Shown in pieces: positions 18,569 through 28,091 of a DNA stretch of 64,000 bases (position 1 is the first letter of the stretch; each line of letters begins with the position of its first letter). The stretch spans positions 1 to 64,000 of the forward strand of contig NZ_FMTL01000007.1 of the NCBI RefSeq assembly GCF_900099645.1. The letters run 5' to 3'. The notes under the pieces are model-generated. The model did no database searches. It was not told the DNA's origin and was given only the letters and a program-made list of their open reading frames with translations. A program made the position numbers and the translations under genes. This DNA is from Pseudomonas peli. Lineage in GTDB: Bacteria; Pseudomonadota; Gammaproteobacteria; Pseudomonadales; Pseudomonadaceae.

Positions 18569-19809
18569 TCCGGAGTGGGGCTGGCGGAAGCGGCAGCTTT
18601 GAATGTTGTCAGTGCCTTCAGGCGCTCTTTGTTGAGCGCTTCACCTAACTCGGCGCCTTTCAAACCTTGCGCCAGTAGGGGTTGCACGGCCACTGCACGG
18701 GCGGCGTGCATGGCGGCCCGCAGGTAGTCAGCCTGCGGGTAGGCGCGTTGTTCCAGGCCGAGGCGGCCGCGGGCGTCCATTTCACAGGCCGCGATAAACT
18801 CTTCGAAGCGCTGCGGGCGGCGGAACACGTCGAAACCTTGCAGCAGCTTGAGCAAGGTCGAGGGTTTGAGTTCCAGGGCGCGGTGGCCGTGGGTGTGGAA
18901 CTCGCCGACCTGTAGCGCCAGCTCCTGACAATCCTTGGGCGCCTTGCAGCGCTGGTTGATCGCCCGGATCAGTTTCAGGCCCTTGTGTTCATGGGCGATG
19001 TGGCGTGGCCACTCGGCCTCGGGGGTCAGGCCCTTGCCGACATCGTGCAGCAGGCAGGCCCAACGCACCGTCAGCGGTTGCTGGTGTTCGGCGCACTGGC
19101 GCAACACGCTGAGCACGTGCACGCCGGTGTCGATTTCCGGGTGATGGGCCGGTGACTGCGGGATGCCGAACAGCACGTCGACCTCCGGCAGCAGAACGCG
19201 CAGGGCGCCGCAGTCGCGCAACACCTGAATAAATACATCCGGCCGCGGTTCCATCAGCGCGCGGGAGATTTCCTTCCAGCTGCGCTCCGGCGTCAGCGCC
19301 GTCAGTTCGCCGGATTCGCTCAGTTCACGCATCAGCACCATGGTTTCTACGGCCACGCTGAAACCCAGGGGCGCATAGCGGGCGGCAAAACGGGCCACGC
19401 GCAGCACGCGCAGCGGGTCTTCGGCAAAGGCCGGGGAGACATGGCGCAACAGCTTTGCGGCCAGGTCTTGCTGGCCGCCGTAGGGGTCGATCAGTCGGCC
19501 CTGATCATCTTCGGCCATGGCGTTGACGGTCAGGTCACGGCGGATCAGATCCTCTTCCAGCGTGACTTCCGGACTGGCGAAGAAGGTGAAACCGCCGTAG
19601 CCGCGCCCGCTCTTGCGTTCGGTACGGGCCAGGGCGTATTCCTCGCTGGTCTGCGGGTGCAGGAACACCGGGAAATCCGCGCCGACCGGACGAAAGCCCT
19701 GTTCGAGCATCTGTTCGGCACTGGCGCCGACCACTACCCAGTCGATCTCGCTGACTTCACGGCCCAACAGGCGGTCGCGTACCGCGCCGCCCACTTTGTA
19801 AATCTGCAT
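18565..19809 (-). CDS. cca: CCA tRNA nucleotidyltransferase with HD domain
   Basis: A 414-residue class II CCA-adding enzyme that repairs and completes tRNA 3' ends. The GGAVRDRLLG nucleotide loop is at residues 7-16; RRDLTVNA, DPLRVLRVARF and TPERSWKE follow; the HD phosphohydrolase domain is complete (HHPEIDTG, LLHDVGKG). Oddity: the catalytic metal-binding pair, DxD at 21 and 23 in E. coli, reads EID here, with Glu at 21 (codon GAG at 19747-19749 on the complement). All other motifs look intact, so the gene is probably functional. Confidence 0.96.
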   Translation of the reverse strand: MQIYKVGGAVRDRLLGREVSEIDWVVVGASAEQMLEQGFRPVGADFPVFLHPQTSEEYALARTERKSGRGYGGFTFFASPEVTLEEDLIRRDLTVNAMAEDDQGRLIDPYGGQQDLAAKLLRHVSPAFAEDPLRVLRVARFAARYAPLGFSVAVETMVLMRELSESGELTALTPERSWKEISRALMEPRPDVFIQVLRDCGALRVLLPEVDVLFGIPQSPAHHPEIDTGVHVLSVLRQCAEHQQPLTVRWACLLHDVGKGLTPEAEWPRHIAHEHKGLKLIRAINQRCKAPKDCQELALQVGEFHTHGHRALELKPSTLLKLLQGFDVFRRPQRFEEFIAACEMDARGRLGLEQRAYPQADYLRAAMHAARAVAVQPLLAQGLKGAELGEALNKERLKALTTFKAAASASPTPD

Positions 19810-19907
19810 GGTTCATCCTCCGTTGTGCAGAGCATAACGGCTGGATGCGGGGGTTGTCCGGTTAGTGCTGTGGCTGGATGGCGTTCTGAGGGACTGGATT
19901 GCACCCG

Positions 19908-20420
19908 CTATGGGCTGGCCATGGGAATCTGCTGCAAGAGCGCTTGGGTGGCGCGCTCGAGCAGTTCGGCGCTGTCTTTGGCTGGGCTCAGGCCGGTGCT
20001 GACCAGACCCTCCCAGAGAGTTTGCTGTTCTGGGGTCGTCAGGCGGATGCGCAGGGTGCCGGTTTCATCACGCAGACGATGGATCGCCTGGTAGGGGCCG
20101 AGTGGAGTAGGCGGGGCTGCGTCGACCTTGAAATCCAGTGGGCTGTCCTGCACGGCCAGCCAGTAATAGACCTGAATTTCCGCGCTCGGGCTGGCCTGGT
20201 AACCGCGGTTGCTCAGGCCTTCGCGCAGCAGTTGCTCAAGCTGTTCATAGCGCTCGGCAAAGGGTACGTCACCCTCTACTGCCTGCTCGGCGGCGATCAG
20301 GCTGAAGCTGCGCTTACCTGCCAGTTCGGTGCTGGCGGGGGTCAGTACCTGGGCGCGCGGTAGCTGGCTACTACAGGTCGCCAGGGCCAGGCACAGCAGT
20401 AACACGGTAAACAGGCGCAT
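19908..20420 (-). CDS. DUF4136-like putative lipoprotein
   Basis: A 170-residue secreted protein starting MRLFTVLLLCLALATCSS: a signal peptide ending in LATC at Cys16, a near-canonical lipobox with Thr at -1. The body (SNRGYQASPSAEIQVYYWLAV, then GTLRIRLTTPEQQTLWEGLVSTGL) resembles DUF4136 envelope lipoproteins. The start at 20420 was preferred to one at 20486 because it opens the signal peptide. It lies between cca and the SpoVR gene on the same strand. Function unknown. Confidence 0.75.
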   Translation of the reverse strand: MRLFTVLLLCLALATCSSQLPRAQVLTPASTELAGKRSFSLIAAEQAVEGDVPFAERYEQLEQLLREGLSNRGYQASPSAEIQVYYWLAVQDSPLDFKVDAAPPTPLGPYQAIHRLRDETGTLRIRLTTPEQQTLWEGLVSTGLSPAKDSAELLERATQALLQQIPMASP

Positions 20421-20482
20421 CAGCAGACTCCCGGTTGCTCTGCTGCGCATGCTGGTGTTCGGCATGGGGCCTGCGCAACCGA

Positions 20483-22051
20483 TCAAATGGGCGGAATCAT
20501 CAGGTCGAGGCGCGGGTAGTCGTTGTCATGCTCGTTTTCATGTTTGGGCGGCACGTGCTGGGTGCCGATCAGTTGTTCGCCCTGATAGATCTCCAGGTGA
20601 ATGTTAAAGCCCCACAGGCGGTGCAGGTGCTTGAGCACTTCCTCGGTCGAGTTACCCAGTGGTTTACGGTCATGCTGCTGATGGCGCAGGGTCAGTGAGC
20701 GGTCGCCGCGCCGATCAATGCTCCAGATCTGCACGTTGGGTTCGCGGTTGCCCAGGTTGTACTGCGCCGCCAGGGTTTCGCGGATGCTCCGATAGCCGGG
20801 CTCGTCATGGATTGCCGGGACGTACAGCTCGTCCTTCTGGTCGTCGTCGAGAATGCTGAACAGCTTGAGGTCGCGGATCACCTTGGGTGACAGGTACTGC
20901 AGGATAAAGCTCTCATCCTTGAAGCTGGTCATGGCGAACTTCAGGGTGCTCAGCCAGTCACTGCCGGCAATGTCGGGGAACCAACGACGGTCTTCCTCGG
21001 TGGGCTCTTCGCAGATACGGCGGATGTCGCGGTACATGGCAAAACCCAAGGCATAGGGGTTGATGCCACTGTAGTAGGAGCTGTCGAACGGCGGTTGGTA
21101 GACCACGCTGGTGTGCGACTGCAGAAACTCCATCATAAAGCCGTCGGTGACCAGGCCTTCGTCGTACAGGTCGTTCATCAGGGTGTAGTGCCAGAAGGTC
21201 GCCCAGCCTTCGTTCATCACCTGCGTTTGGCGTTGCGGGTAGAAGTACTGGGCGATCTTGCGCACGATGCGAATGATCTCGCGCTGCCAGGGCTCCAGCA
21301 GTGGCGCGTGTTTCTCCAGGAAATAGAGGATGTTCTCCTGCGGCTCGGCGGGGAAGCGCTTGCTGTCCTTGCCGTCGCCCTTGCTGGCGCTTTTCGGGAT
21401 GGTGCGCCAGAGGTCGTTGATCTGCTTTTGCAGGTGCTCTTCGCGATCTTTCATGCGCCGCCGTTCTTCCTCGGCGGAAATTGGGTAGGGGCGTTTGTAG
21501 CGGTCGACGCCGTAGTTCATCAGGGCATGGCAGGAATCCAGCAGGTCTTCCACGGCGTCGATGCCGTGGCGCTCCTCGCACTGCATGATGTACTGCTTGG
21601 CGAACACCAGGTAATCGATGATTGAGCTGGCGTCCGTCCAGGTGCGGAACAGGTAGTTGCCCTTGAAGAAGCTATTGTGGCCGTAGCAGGCGTGGGCAAT
21701 CACCAGGGCCTGCATGCAGATGGTGTTCTCTTCCATCAGGTAGGCGATGCACGGGTCGGAGTTGATCACGATTTCGTAGGCCAGGCCCATCTGCCCGCGC
21801 TTGTAGCCTTTCTCGGTGCTGAGGAAGTGCTTGCCGTAGGACCAGTGGTGGTAACCCAGCGGCATGCCGACCGAAGCGTAGGCGTCCATCATCTGCTCGG
21901 CGGTGATCACCTCGATCTGGTTGGGGTAGGTGTCCAGCGCATAGCGCTCGGCGATGCGCGCGATCTCGCGGTCGTACTGGCGGATCAGGTCGAAGGTCCA
22001 CTCCGAGCCAGTGGAAATAGGCTGGCGCTTTTTGTCTTTGCTGTTGCTCAT
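20483..22051 (-). CDS. spoVR: SpoVR/YcgB family protein
   Basis: A 522-residue cytoplasmic protein of the SpoVR/YcgB family. The N-terminal region (YPNQIEVITAEQMMDAYASVGMPLGYHHWSYGK) and the CYGHNSFFKGNYLF segment are highly conserved; an uncharacterised role in stress and stationary-phase physiology is all that is known. Its start overlaps the yeaH stop by 4 bases (ATGA), so it is translationally coupled in the prkA-yeaH-spoVR module. Confidence 0.93.
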   Translation of the reverse strand: MSNSKDKKRQPISTGSEWTFDLIRQYDREIARIAERYALDTYPNQIEVITAEQMMDAYASVGMPLGYHHWSYGKHFLSTEKGYKRGQMGLAYEIVINSDPCIAYLMEENTICMQALVIAHACYGHNSFFKGNYLFRTWTDASSIIDYLVFAKQYIMQCEERHGIDAVEDLLDSCHALMNYGVDRYKRPYPISAEEERRRMKDREEHLQKQINDLWRTIPKSASKGDGKDSKRFPAEPQENILYFLEKHAPLLEPWQREIIRIVRKIAQYFYPQRQTQVMNEGWATFWHYTLMNDLYDEGLVTDGFMMEFLQSHTSVVYQPPFDSSYYSGINPYALGFAMYRDIRRICEEPTEEDRRWFPDIAGSDWLSTLKFAMTSFKDESFILQYLSPKVIRDLKLFSILDDDQKDELYVPAIHDEPGYRSIRETLAAQYNLGNREPNVQIWSIDRRGDRSLTLRHQQHDRKPLGNSTEEVLKHLHRLWGFNIHLEIYQGEQLIGTQHVPPKHENEHDNDYPRLDLMIPPI

Positions 22052-23319
22052 GTCACGAGCCTCCGCTGAAACAGGTCGCGAAATACCGGGTAGATATCGC
22101 CGGCCGAGACCAGCTGCTGCTGGGCAAAGGTGTCGGCGAACGCCTCGCTGACCTGCTCGTATTCAAACCACAGCGCCTGGTGCTCGCGCGGGGTGATCTC
22201 GACGTAGGTGAAGTACTGCACGAACGGCATGATCTGCTTGATCAGGATATCCCGGCACACCGGCGAGTCGTCATTCCAGTTGTCACCATCCGACGCCTGG
22301 GCGGCGTAGATATTCCATTCGTTGATCGGGTAGCGCTCGGCCATGATCTCCTGCATCAACTTGAGCGCGCTGGAAACGATGGTGCCGCCGGTTTCGCGTG
22401 AGTAGAAGAACTCCTGCTCGTCCACTTCGCGGGCACTGGTGTGGTGACGGATAAACACCACTTCGATCTTGTCGTAGTTCCGCTTGAGGAACAGGTACAG
22501 GAGGATAAAGAAGCGCTTGGCGATGTCCTTGGTCGATTGGGTCATCGAGCCGGATACGTCCATCAGGCAGAACATCACCGCTTTCGAGCTGGGGTTGGGT
22601 TGTTTGACCAGCAGGTTGTACTTGAGGTCGAAGGTGTCGAGGAAAGGCACGCGCTTGATCCGCGCCCGCAGTTTGCTGACTTCTTCTTCGAGTGCCTGGA
22701 TATCGCTGAGGTTGTCTGGCTGTTCCAGCTTCAGGCGCTCCAACTCGGCCTGGGCGCTCTTGAGCTTGTTGCGGCTGCTGCCGGACAGGGCAATGCGTCT
22801 TGCATGGGCCGAGCGCAGGGTGCGGACGATATTGATGCGTGATGGATTGCCCTCATTGCTGATGCCGGCCCGCACATTCTTGAAGGTGTCGCTGCCAGTC
22901 AGGTGGCGCTTGATCAGGTTGGGCAGCTCCAGATCCTCGAACATGAAGTCGAGGAATTCCTCTTGGGTGATCTGGAAGACAAACTCATCCATGCCTTCAC
23001 CAGAGTTGCTGGCTTTGCCCGCGCCTTGTCCGCCGCCACCGCCTTGCGGGCGGGCAATTTTCTCACCGGTGGTGAATTCGCGGTTGCCGGGGTGCACGGT
23101 GGTCTGGCGACCGCCACGGCCATGGTGCAATACCGGCTCGTCGATGTCGCGGCCGGGAATGCTGATTTGTTCGCCGTGTTCCATGTCGGTGATGGAGCGG
23201 CGGCTGACCGCCTCTTCCACTGCCTTCTTGATGTGATCACGGTAGCGCCGCAGGAAGCGTTGGCGGTTTACCGTGCTCTTGTTCTTGCCGTTCAGGCGGC
23301 GGTCGATCACATGGCTCAT
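22048..23319 (-). CDS. yeaH: YeaH/DUF444 family protein with VWA-like domain
   Basis: A 423-residue protein of the YeaH (DUF444) family. The N-terminus is basic (RRLNGKNKSTVNRQRFLRRYRDHI); a Gly-rich hinge (GGGGGQGAG) lies near residue 95; the C-terminal half carries a von Willebrand A-like fold with the MIDAS DVSGSM motif. It is always found between the PrkA kinase and SpoVR, as here, and is thought to act with them. The gap to prkA is 96 bases. Confidence 0.93.
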   Translation of the reverse strand: MSHVIDRRLNGKNKSTVNRQRFLRRYRDHIKKAVEEAVSRRSITDMEHGEQISIPGRDIDEPVLHHGRGGRQTTVHPGNREFTTGEKIARPQGGGGGQGAGKASNSGEGMDEFVFQITQEEFLDFMFEDLELPNLIKRHLTGSDTFKNVRAGISNEGNPSRINIVRTLRSAHARRIALSGSSRNKLKSAQAELERLKLEQPDNLSDIQALEEEVSKLRARIKRVPFLDTFDLKYNLLVKQPNPSSKAVMFCLMDVSGSMTQSTKDIAKRFFILLYLFLKRNYDKIEVVFIRHHTSAREVDEQEFFYSRETGGTIVSSALKLMQEIMAERYPINEWNIYAAQASDGDNWNDDSPVCRDILIKQIMPFVQYFTYVEITPREHQALWFEYEQVSEAFADTFAQQQLVSAGDIYPVFRDLFQRRLVT

Positions 23320-23415
23320 AACTGCCCTCCGTGCACTGCAGGCATCAGGCGCAAGCGCTGGCAGAGCGCGTTGCCGCGCTCTGCGCTGCTCCCTGGCCGG
23401 TTGCGCCAGGCCGTT

Positions 23416-25338
23416 CTATTGCGATTTACGAACCCGCAGATACCACTCGGACAACAGGCGCACCTGCTTGTCGGTGTAGCCGCGCTCGACCATGCGAGTG
23501 ACGAAGTCGTTGTGTTTCTGTTGATCCTCCTTGCTCGCCTTGGCGTTGAAGCTGATGACGGGCAGCAGATCCTCGGTGTTGGAGAACATCTTCTTCTCGA
23601 TCACCACGCGCAGCTTCTCGTAGCTGAGCCAGGTCGGGTTCTTGCCATTGTTGTTGGCGCGGGCGCGCAGCACGAAGTTGACGATCTCGTTGCGGAAATC
23701 CTTCGGGTTGCTGATGCCAGCGGGTTTCTCGATCTTCTCCAGTTCCTCGTTGAGCGCCACGCGGTTGAGAATCTCGCCGGTTTCCGGGTCACGGTATTCC
23801 TGATCCTGAATCCAGAAGTCGGCGTACAGCACATAGCGGTCGAAGATGTTCTGCCCGTACTCGCTGTAGGACTCCAGGTAAGCGGTCTGGATTTCCTTGC
23901 CGATAAACTCGATGTAGCGCGGGGCCAGGTACTCCTTGATAAAGCGCAGGTAGCGCTCGCGGGTTTCGGCGGGGAACTGTTCCTGCTCGATCTGCTGCTC
24001 CAGCACATACAGAAGGTGTACCGGGTTGGCGGCGATCTCGTGCGGGTCGAAGTTGAACACCTTGGAGAGAATCTTGAAGGCGAAGCGGGTCGACAGACCG
24101 GTCATGCCTTCATCCACCCCGGCGGTGTCGCGGTATTCCTGAATCGACTTGGCCTTGGGGTCGGTGTCCTTGAGATTTTCGCCGTCGTAGACGCGCATCT
24201 TCGAGTAGACGTTGGAGTTTTCCGGTTCTTTCAGGCGGCTCAGGGTGGAGAACTGCGCGAGCATTTTCAGCGTATCCGGCGCGCAGTGGGCCTTGGCCAG
24301 GGAGCTGTTGATCAGCAGTTTGTCGTAGATCTTGATCTCGTCCGACACGCGCAGGCAGTACGGCACCTTGACGATGTAGATACGGTCGATGAACGCTTCG
24401 TTGTTCTTGTTATTGCGGAAGCTGTGCCATTCCGACTCGTTGGAGTGGGCCAGCAGGATGCCGCTGTAAGGGATCGCGCCGAGGCCTTCGGTACTGTTGT
24501 AGTTGCCCTCTTGGGTGGCCGTCAGCAGTGGATGCAGCACCTTGATCGGTGCCTTGAACATCTCGACGAATTCCATCAGGCCCTGGTTGGCCCGGCACAG
24601 TGCGCCCGAGTAGCTGTAGGCGTCGGCATCGTTCTGCGGGTATTCCTCCAGCTTGCGGATATCCACCTTGCCGACCAGGGCGGAGATGTCCTGATTGTTT
24701 TCGTCGCCCGGCTCGGTCTTGGCCACGGCGATCTGGTTGAGGATCGAGGGGTAGAGCTTGACCACGCGGAACTGGCTGATATCGCCGCCGAACTCTTGCA
24801 GGCGCTTGGTGGCCCAGGGCGACATGATGCTGTTGAGGTAGCGCCGGGGGATGCCGTAATCCTCTTCGAGGATGGCGCCGTCTTCAGCGTCGCTGAACAG
24901 GCCCAGTGGCGACTCAAATACGGGCGACCCTTTGATGGCATAGAAGGGGACTTTCTCGATCAGGTGCTTGAGCTTTTCCGCCAGCGAAGATTTACCGCCG
25001 CCTACCGGACCGAGCAGGTAGAGGATCTGCTTCTTCTCTTCGAGGCCTTGGGCGGCGTGGCGGAAGTAGGAAACGATCTGGTCGATGCACTCTTCCATGC
25101 CGTGGAAGTCGGCAAACGCGGGGTAGCGGCGAATCACCTTGTTGGAGAAAATTCGCGAGAGCCGTGGGTCGGTTGAGGTGTCGAGCAGTTCCGGCTCACC
25201 GATCGCCAACAACAGGCGTTCAGCTGCCGAGGCGTAGGCGCTGCGATCCTGTTTGCACAGCTCGAGGTACTCCTGGAGGGAAAACTCCTCCTGGCGAGTC
25301 GCTTCGAAACGTTGTTGGAAGTGGCTGAATATGCTCAT
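23416..25338 (-). CDS. prkA: PrkA/YeaG serine protein kinase (AAA+ type)
   Basis: A 640-residue PrkA-family protein: an AAA+ domain (Walker A GPVGGGKS at residues 110-117) followed by a C-terminal PrkA domain. In enterobacteria YeaG is a stress-induced kinase acting in starvation adaptation with YeaH. It is the first gene of the module; the 274 bases upstream hold its promoter region and no other gene. A 757-codon open frame on the opposite strand is a composition artefact. Confidence 0.95.
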   Translation of the reverse strand: MSIFSHFQQRFEATRQEEFSLQEYLELCKQDRSAYASAAERLLLAIGEPELLDTSTDPRLSRIFSNKVIRRYPAFADFHGMEECIDQIVSYFRHAAQGLEEKKQILYLLGPVGGGKSSLAEKLKHLIEKVPFYAIKGSPVFESPLGLFSDAEDGAILEEDYGIPRRYLNSIMSPWATKRLQEFGGDISQFRVVKLYPSILNQIAVAKTEPGDENNQDISALVGKVDIRKLEEYPQNDADAYSYSGALCRANQGLMEFVEMFKAPIKVLHPLLTATQEGNYNSTEGLGAIPYSGILLAHSNESEWHSFRNNKNNEAFIDRIYIVKVPYCLRVSDEIKIYDKLLINSSLAKAHCAPDTLKMLAQFSTLSRLKEPENSNVYSKMRVYDGENLKDTDPKAKSIQEYRDTAGVDEGMTGLSTRFAFKILSKVFNFDPHEIAANPVHLLYVLEQQIEQEQFPAETRERYLRFIKEYLAPRYIEFIGKEIQTAYLESYSEYGQNIFDRYVLYADFWIQDQEYRDPETGEILNRVALNEELEKIEKPAGISNPKDFRNEIVNFVLRARANNNGKNPTWLSYEKLRVVIEKKMFSNTEDLLPVISFNAKASKEDQQKHNDFVTRMVERGYTDKQVRLLSEWYLRVRKSQ

Positions 25339-25612
25339 GACTTCACCTCGCTCGATGCGCAGAGCCGGTGCGGGGTCGGTCAGGTGCTTGGCAGCTCCGG
25401 TGCGGATGCAGCCGGGTAAAACCCCCAGAACACCAAATAGTCATACCGATGGCCCGATGCCGTTTGGCCGGCTCTACCTTGTTTTGGATGGCCTGAGCTA
25501 AAGGATAGTTCGGAATCAGCGGGGTCAAGTGGCGGGGAACGATAACAGGATATTACCGTTGGTCAGTGGAGGCCGGCAGGCCGCTGCTGGTGCGGCCTGT
25601 GCGGTGAAAAAA

Positions 25613-25942
25613 TTATTCTTCGGCGGCTTGTGCGGTGTCGCTGGGGAAAGTTGCACGCCACAGCTCGAAACCACCATCGAGGCTGTAGACATCACTAAAG
25701 CCCTGGCCGACCAGATAGGCCGCGGCGCTTTGGCTGGAGTTGCCGTGGTAGCAGGTGACGATCAGCGGCGCATCGAGATCAGCCTGAGTGATAAAGGCAT
25801 GCAGTGAGTGGTTGTCGAGGTGTTGCGAGCCGCTGATGTGGCCAGCGGCGAAGCTCTGCGGGTCACGGATGTCGACCACTACTGCGCCTTGCTGGCGCAG
25901 GGCCTGAGCCTGCTCGGGGGGGATGCGTTTGAATTCGCTCAT
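25613..25942 (-). CDS. glpE: thiosulfate sulfurtransferase GlpE
   Basis: A 109-residue single-domain rhodanese. The active-site Cys64 sits in CYHGNSSQSAA, essentially the E. coli GlpE loop; DIRDPQSFAAGHISGSQHLDN is the other rhodanese signature. It transfers sulfane sulfur from thiosulfate to cyanide or thioredoxin. The start overlaps the apaH stop by 4 bases, so it is the last gene of the lptD-to-glpE operon. Confidence 0.95.
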   Translation of the reverse strand: MSEFKRIPPEQAQALRQQGAVVVDIRDPQSFAAGHISGSQHLDNHSLHAFITQADLDAPLIVTCYHGNSSQSAAAYLVGQGFSDVYSLDGGFELWRATFPSDTAQAAEE

Positions 25943-26760
25943 GCTTGCTCCTTACAGTCGCAGCTGTATTTTTCGCCGCTATCGATATTCATCAGGGTCA
26001 TGCTCGCCCCCCATACGCAGCCGGTATCCAGGGCGATCACGTCGGGTTCAGTCGATTGCCCTTCGAGCGCTGCCCAGTGGCCGAAGATGATCCGTTGGCC
26101 ACGGGTCTTACGCTGTTTGTAGCTGAACCAGGGGGCGTAGCCCGGTGGTGCTGAGCCGACGCCTTCCTTGCTTTTCAGGTCGAGGGTGCCGTCGGCTTTG
26201 CAGAAGCGCATGCGGGTGAAGTAGTTGGTGATGACCCGCAGGCGCGTAACGCCGTGCAGGTCGCCGTCCCACTTGGCCGGTTCGTTGCCGTACATGCCGT
26301 CGAGAAACAGCGGCAGGCGCGCGTCATCACGCAGGGCTTCCTCCACTTCGGCCGCGCGGCGGAGGGCTTTGTCCATGTTCCACTGCGGCGGGATGCCCGC
26401 ATGCACCAGGGCGGTATCGCGGGCTTCATCGTAATGCAGGAGTTTCTGCTGGCGCAGCCAGTCGAGCAGGTCAGCCGCATCCGGCGCGTCGATGATTTCG
26501 CGCAGGGTATCGCCTCTCTTCAGCCGTTCGATATTGTGCGCTACGGCCAGCAAGTGCAGGTCGTGGTTACCCAATACGCAGGTCAATGCATCGCGGATGC
26601 TGTAGAGGAAACGCAGCGTTGCCAGAGATTCAGGGCCGCGGTTAACCAGATCACCGACCAGCCATAGTTTGTCCTTCGCTGGATCAAAGGCCACGCGTTC
26701 AAGCAGGCATTGCAACGGTTTCAGGCAGCCTTGCAGGTCGCCGACAGCGTAGGTGGCCAT
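25939..26760 (-). CDS. apaH: symmetrical diadenosine tetraphosphatase ApaH
   Basis: A 273-residue metallophosphatase that cleaves Ap4A to two ADP and also decaps Np4-RNA. The metal-binding motifs GDLQGC (7-12), GDLVNRG (36-42) and GNHD (64-67) are intact. It follows apaG with a one-base overlap and overlaps glpE at its other end. Such tight spacing implies coupled translation. Confidence 0.97.
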   Translation of the reverse strand: MATYAVGDLQGCLKPLQCLLERVAFDPAKDKLWLVGDLVNRGPESLATLRFLYSIRDALTCVLGNHDLHLLAVAHNIERLKRGDTLREIIDAPDAADLLDWLRQQKLLHYDEARDTALVHAGIPPQWNMDKALRRAAEVEEALRDDARLPLFLDGMYGNEPAKWDGDLHGVTRLRVITNYFTRMRFCKADGTLDLKSKEGVGSAPPGYAPWFSYKQRKTRGQRIIFGHWAALEGQSTEPDVIALDTGCVWGASMTLMNIDSGEKYSCDCKEQA

Positions 26761-27140
26761 CAGTGCAGCGAGCCCGGCACCGCAAGACGGAAGGGCGCGA
26801 TCAGTGCGTCAAAGCGTTTACCGTCTTCGGCGAGCATCTGATAACTGCCCTGCATGATTCCGACGCGGGTGGCCATCACCGTGCCGCTGCTGTAGGTGTG
26901 GCTGGCGCCTGCCTCGATCAGCGGCTGTTGGCCGATGACGCCGGCACCACGCACTTCCTGCACACGGCCGTCACCGTCGGTGATCACCCAGTGCCGCGAG
27001 AGCAGTTTGGCCGGCAGTTCACCCTTGTTGCTCACCGTGACGGTGTAGGCGAATGCAAAACGGTTCTGCTCCGGCTGGGATTGCTCCGGCAGGTAGCGGG
27101 TGACGACGCTGACGTCGATGTTGTAACGCGAATCGCTCAT
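26760..27140 (-). CDS. apaG: ApaG (Co2+/Mg2+ efflux-associated, beta-sandwich)
   Basis: A 126-residue protein with an FN3-like beta-sandwich. The conserved region RHWVITDGDGRVQEVRGAGVIGQQPLI with GxMQGSYQML is the ApaG signature. The biochemical role is uncertain; it is consistently linked to apaH and rsmA. No strong ribosome site precedes the ATG, which suggests some dependence on translation of rsmA 39 bases upstream. Confidence 0.95.
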   Translation of the reverse strand: MSDSRYNIDVSVVTRYLPEQSQPEQNRFAFAYTVTVSNKGELPAKLLSRHWVITDGDGRVQEVRGAGVIGQQPLIEAGASHTYSSGTVMATRVGIMQGSYQMLAEDGKRFDALIAPFRLAVPGSLH

Positions 27141-27179
27141 GCGTAATTAACTCGGTAGGCAGAAGCAGTCTAGCCGCTG

Positions 27180-27983
27180 TCAGTCGGCGTTGGGGTGTTC
27201 GGCCAGTTTGTCCGCCAGGCGTACAAACGCAGCCAGATCCAGTTGCTCAGGGCGCAGGCTGCCATCGACGCCCGCCGCTTCGATGGCATCGGCCGGCAGT
27301 AAGTTCTTCAAGGTGTTACGCAGTGTCTTACGCCGTTGGTTAAAGGCTTCGCGCACCACACGCTCAAGCAGGTGGTGGTCCTTGGCCGGGTGCGGCAGCA
27401 CCTCGTGTGGCACCAGGCGGACGATCGCCGAATCAACCTTTGGCGGCGGATTGAACGCGCCAGGACCGACATTGAACAGGTGCTCCACACGGCAGTGGTA
27501 CTGCACCATGATCGACAACCGGCCCCAGTCGCCGCCGCCGGGCACTGCGGCCATGCGCTCAACCACTTCCTTCTGCAGCATAAAGTGCATGTCGCGAATC
27601 AATGCGGCATTGCTCAGCAGGTGGAAGATCAGTGGCGTGGAGATGTTGTAGGGCAGGTTGCCGACCACACGCAGGCTGCGTGGTGCAGCCTGTAGCTGGT
27701 TGAAATCGAATTTGAGGGCGTCGCCCTGGTTCAGGCGAAAGCGCGGGTTGCTGCCGAACTGGTGTTGCAGGATCGGCACCAAGTCGCGGTCGAGTTCAAT
27801 CACGTCGAGCTGCGCGCCGCTGCTCAGCAACCCTTCGGTCAATGCGCCCTGGCCTGGGCCGATTTCCAGCATGTGTTCACCTTCGCGGGCGAAGATGGCG
27901 CGCAGAATGCGGTGAATCACCCCGGCGTCATGCAGGAAATTCTGGCCGAAACGCTTGCGCGCGCGGTGTTGGTATTCGGACAT
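27180..27983 (-). CDS. rsmA: 16S rRNA dimethyladenosine transferase RsmA (KsgA)
   Basis: A 267-residue enzyme that dimethylates A1518 and A1519 of 16S rRNA late in 30S assembly. SAM site LEIGPGQGALTE (39-50), the N-terminal RKRFGQNFLHD, and the catalytic NLPYN near residue 113 are intact. The ATG at 27983, with GGAG upstream, was chosen over an in-frame start at 28046. It lies between pdxA and apaG. Confidence 0.97.
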   Translation of the reverse strand: MSEYQHRARKRFGQNFLHDAGVIHRILRAIFAREGEHMLEIGPGQGALTEGLLSSGAQLDVIELDRDLVPILQHQFGSNPRFRLNQGDALKFDFNQLQAAPRSLRVVGNLPYNISTPLIFHLLSNAALIRDMHFMLQKEVVERMAAVPGGGDWGRLSIMVQYHCRVEHLFNVGPGAFNPPPKVDSAIVRLVPHEVLPHPAKDHHLLERVVREAFNQRRKTLRNTLKNLLPADAIEAAGVDGSLRPEQLDLAAFVRLADKLAEHPNAD

Positions 27984-28091
27984 GCAGCAGCTCCAGGCTT
28001 CAAAGCATCGGCTTGAAGCGAATTTAACGCGGGTAGAAAGCCGCACAGTTTAACAGCATTGGCGGCGTACGCCCCGTGCCGGGCGTTGCAG

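Noticed and set aside
22903..25176. 757-codon open frame on the plus strand opposite prkA
   Set aside because: It lies entirely antisense to conserved yeaH/prkA, has no family signature, and is the expected third-position shadow in high-GC DNA.
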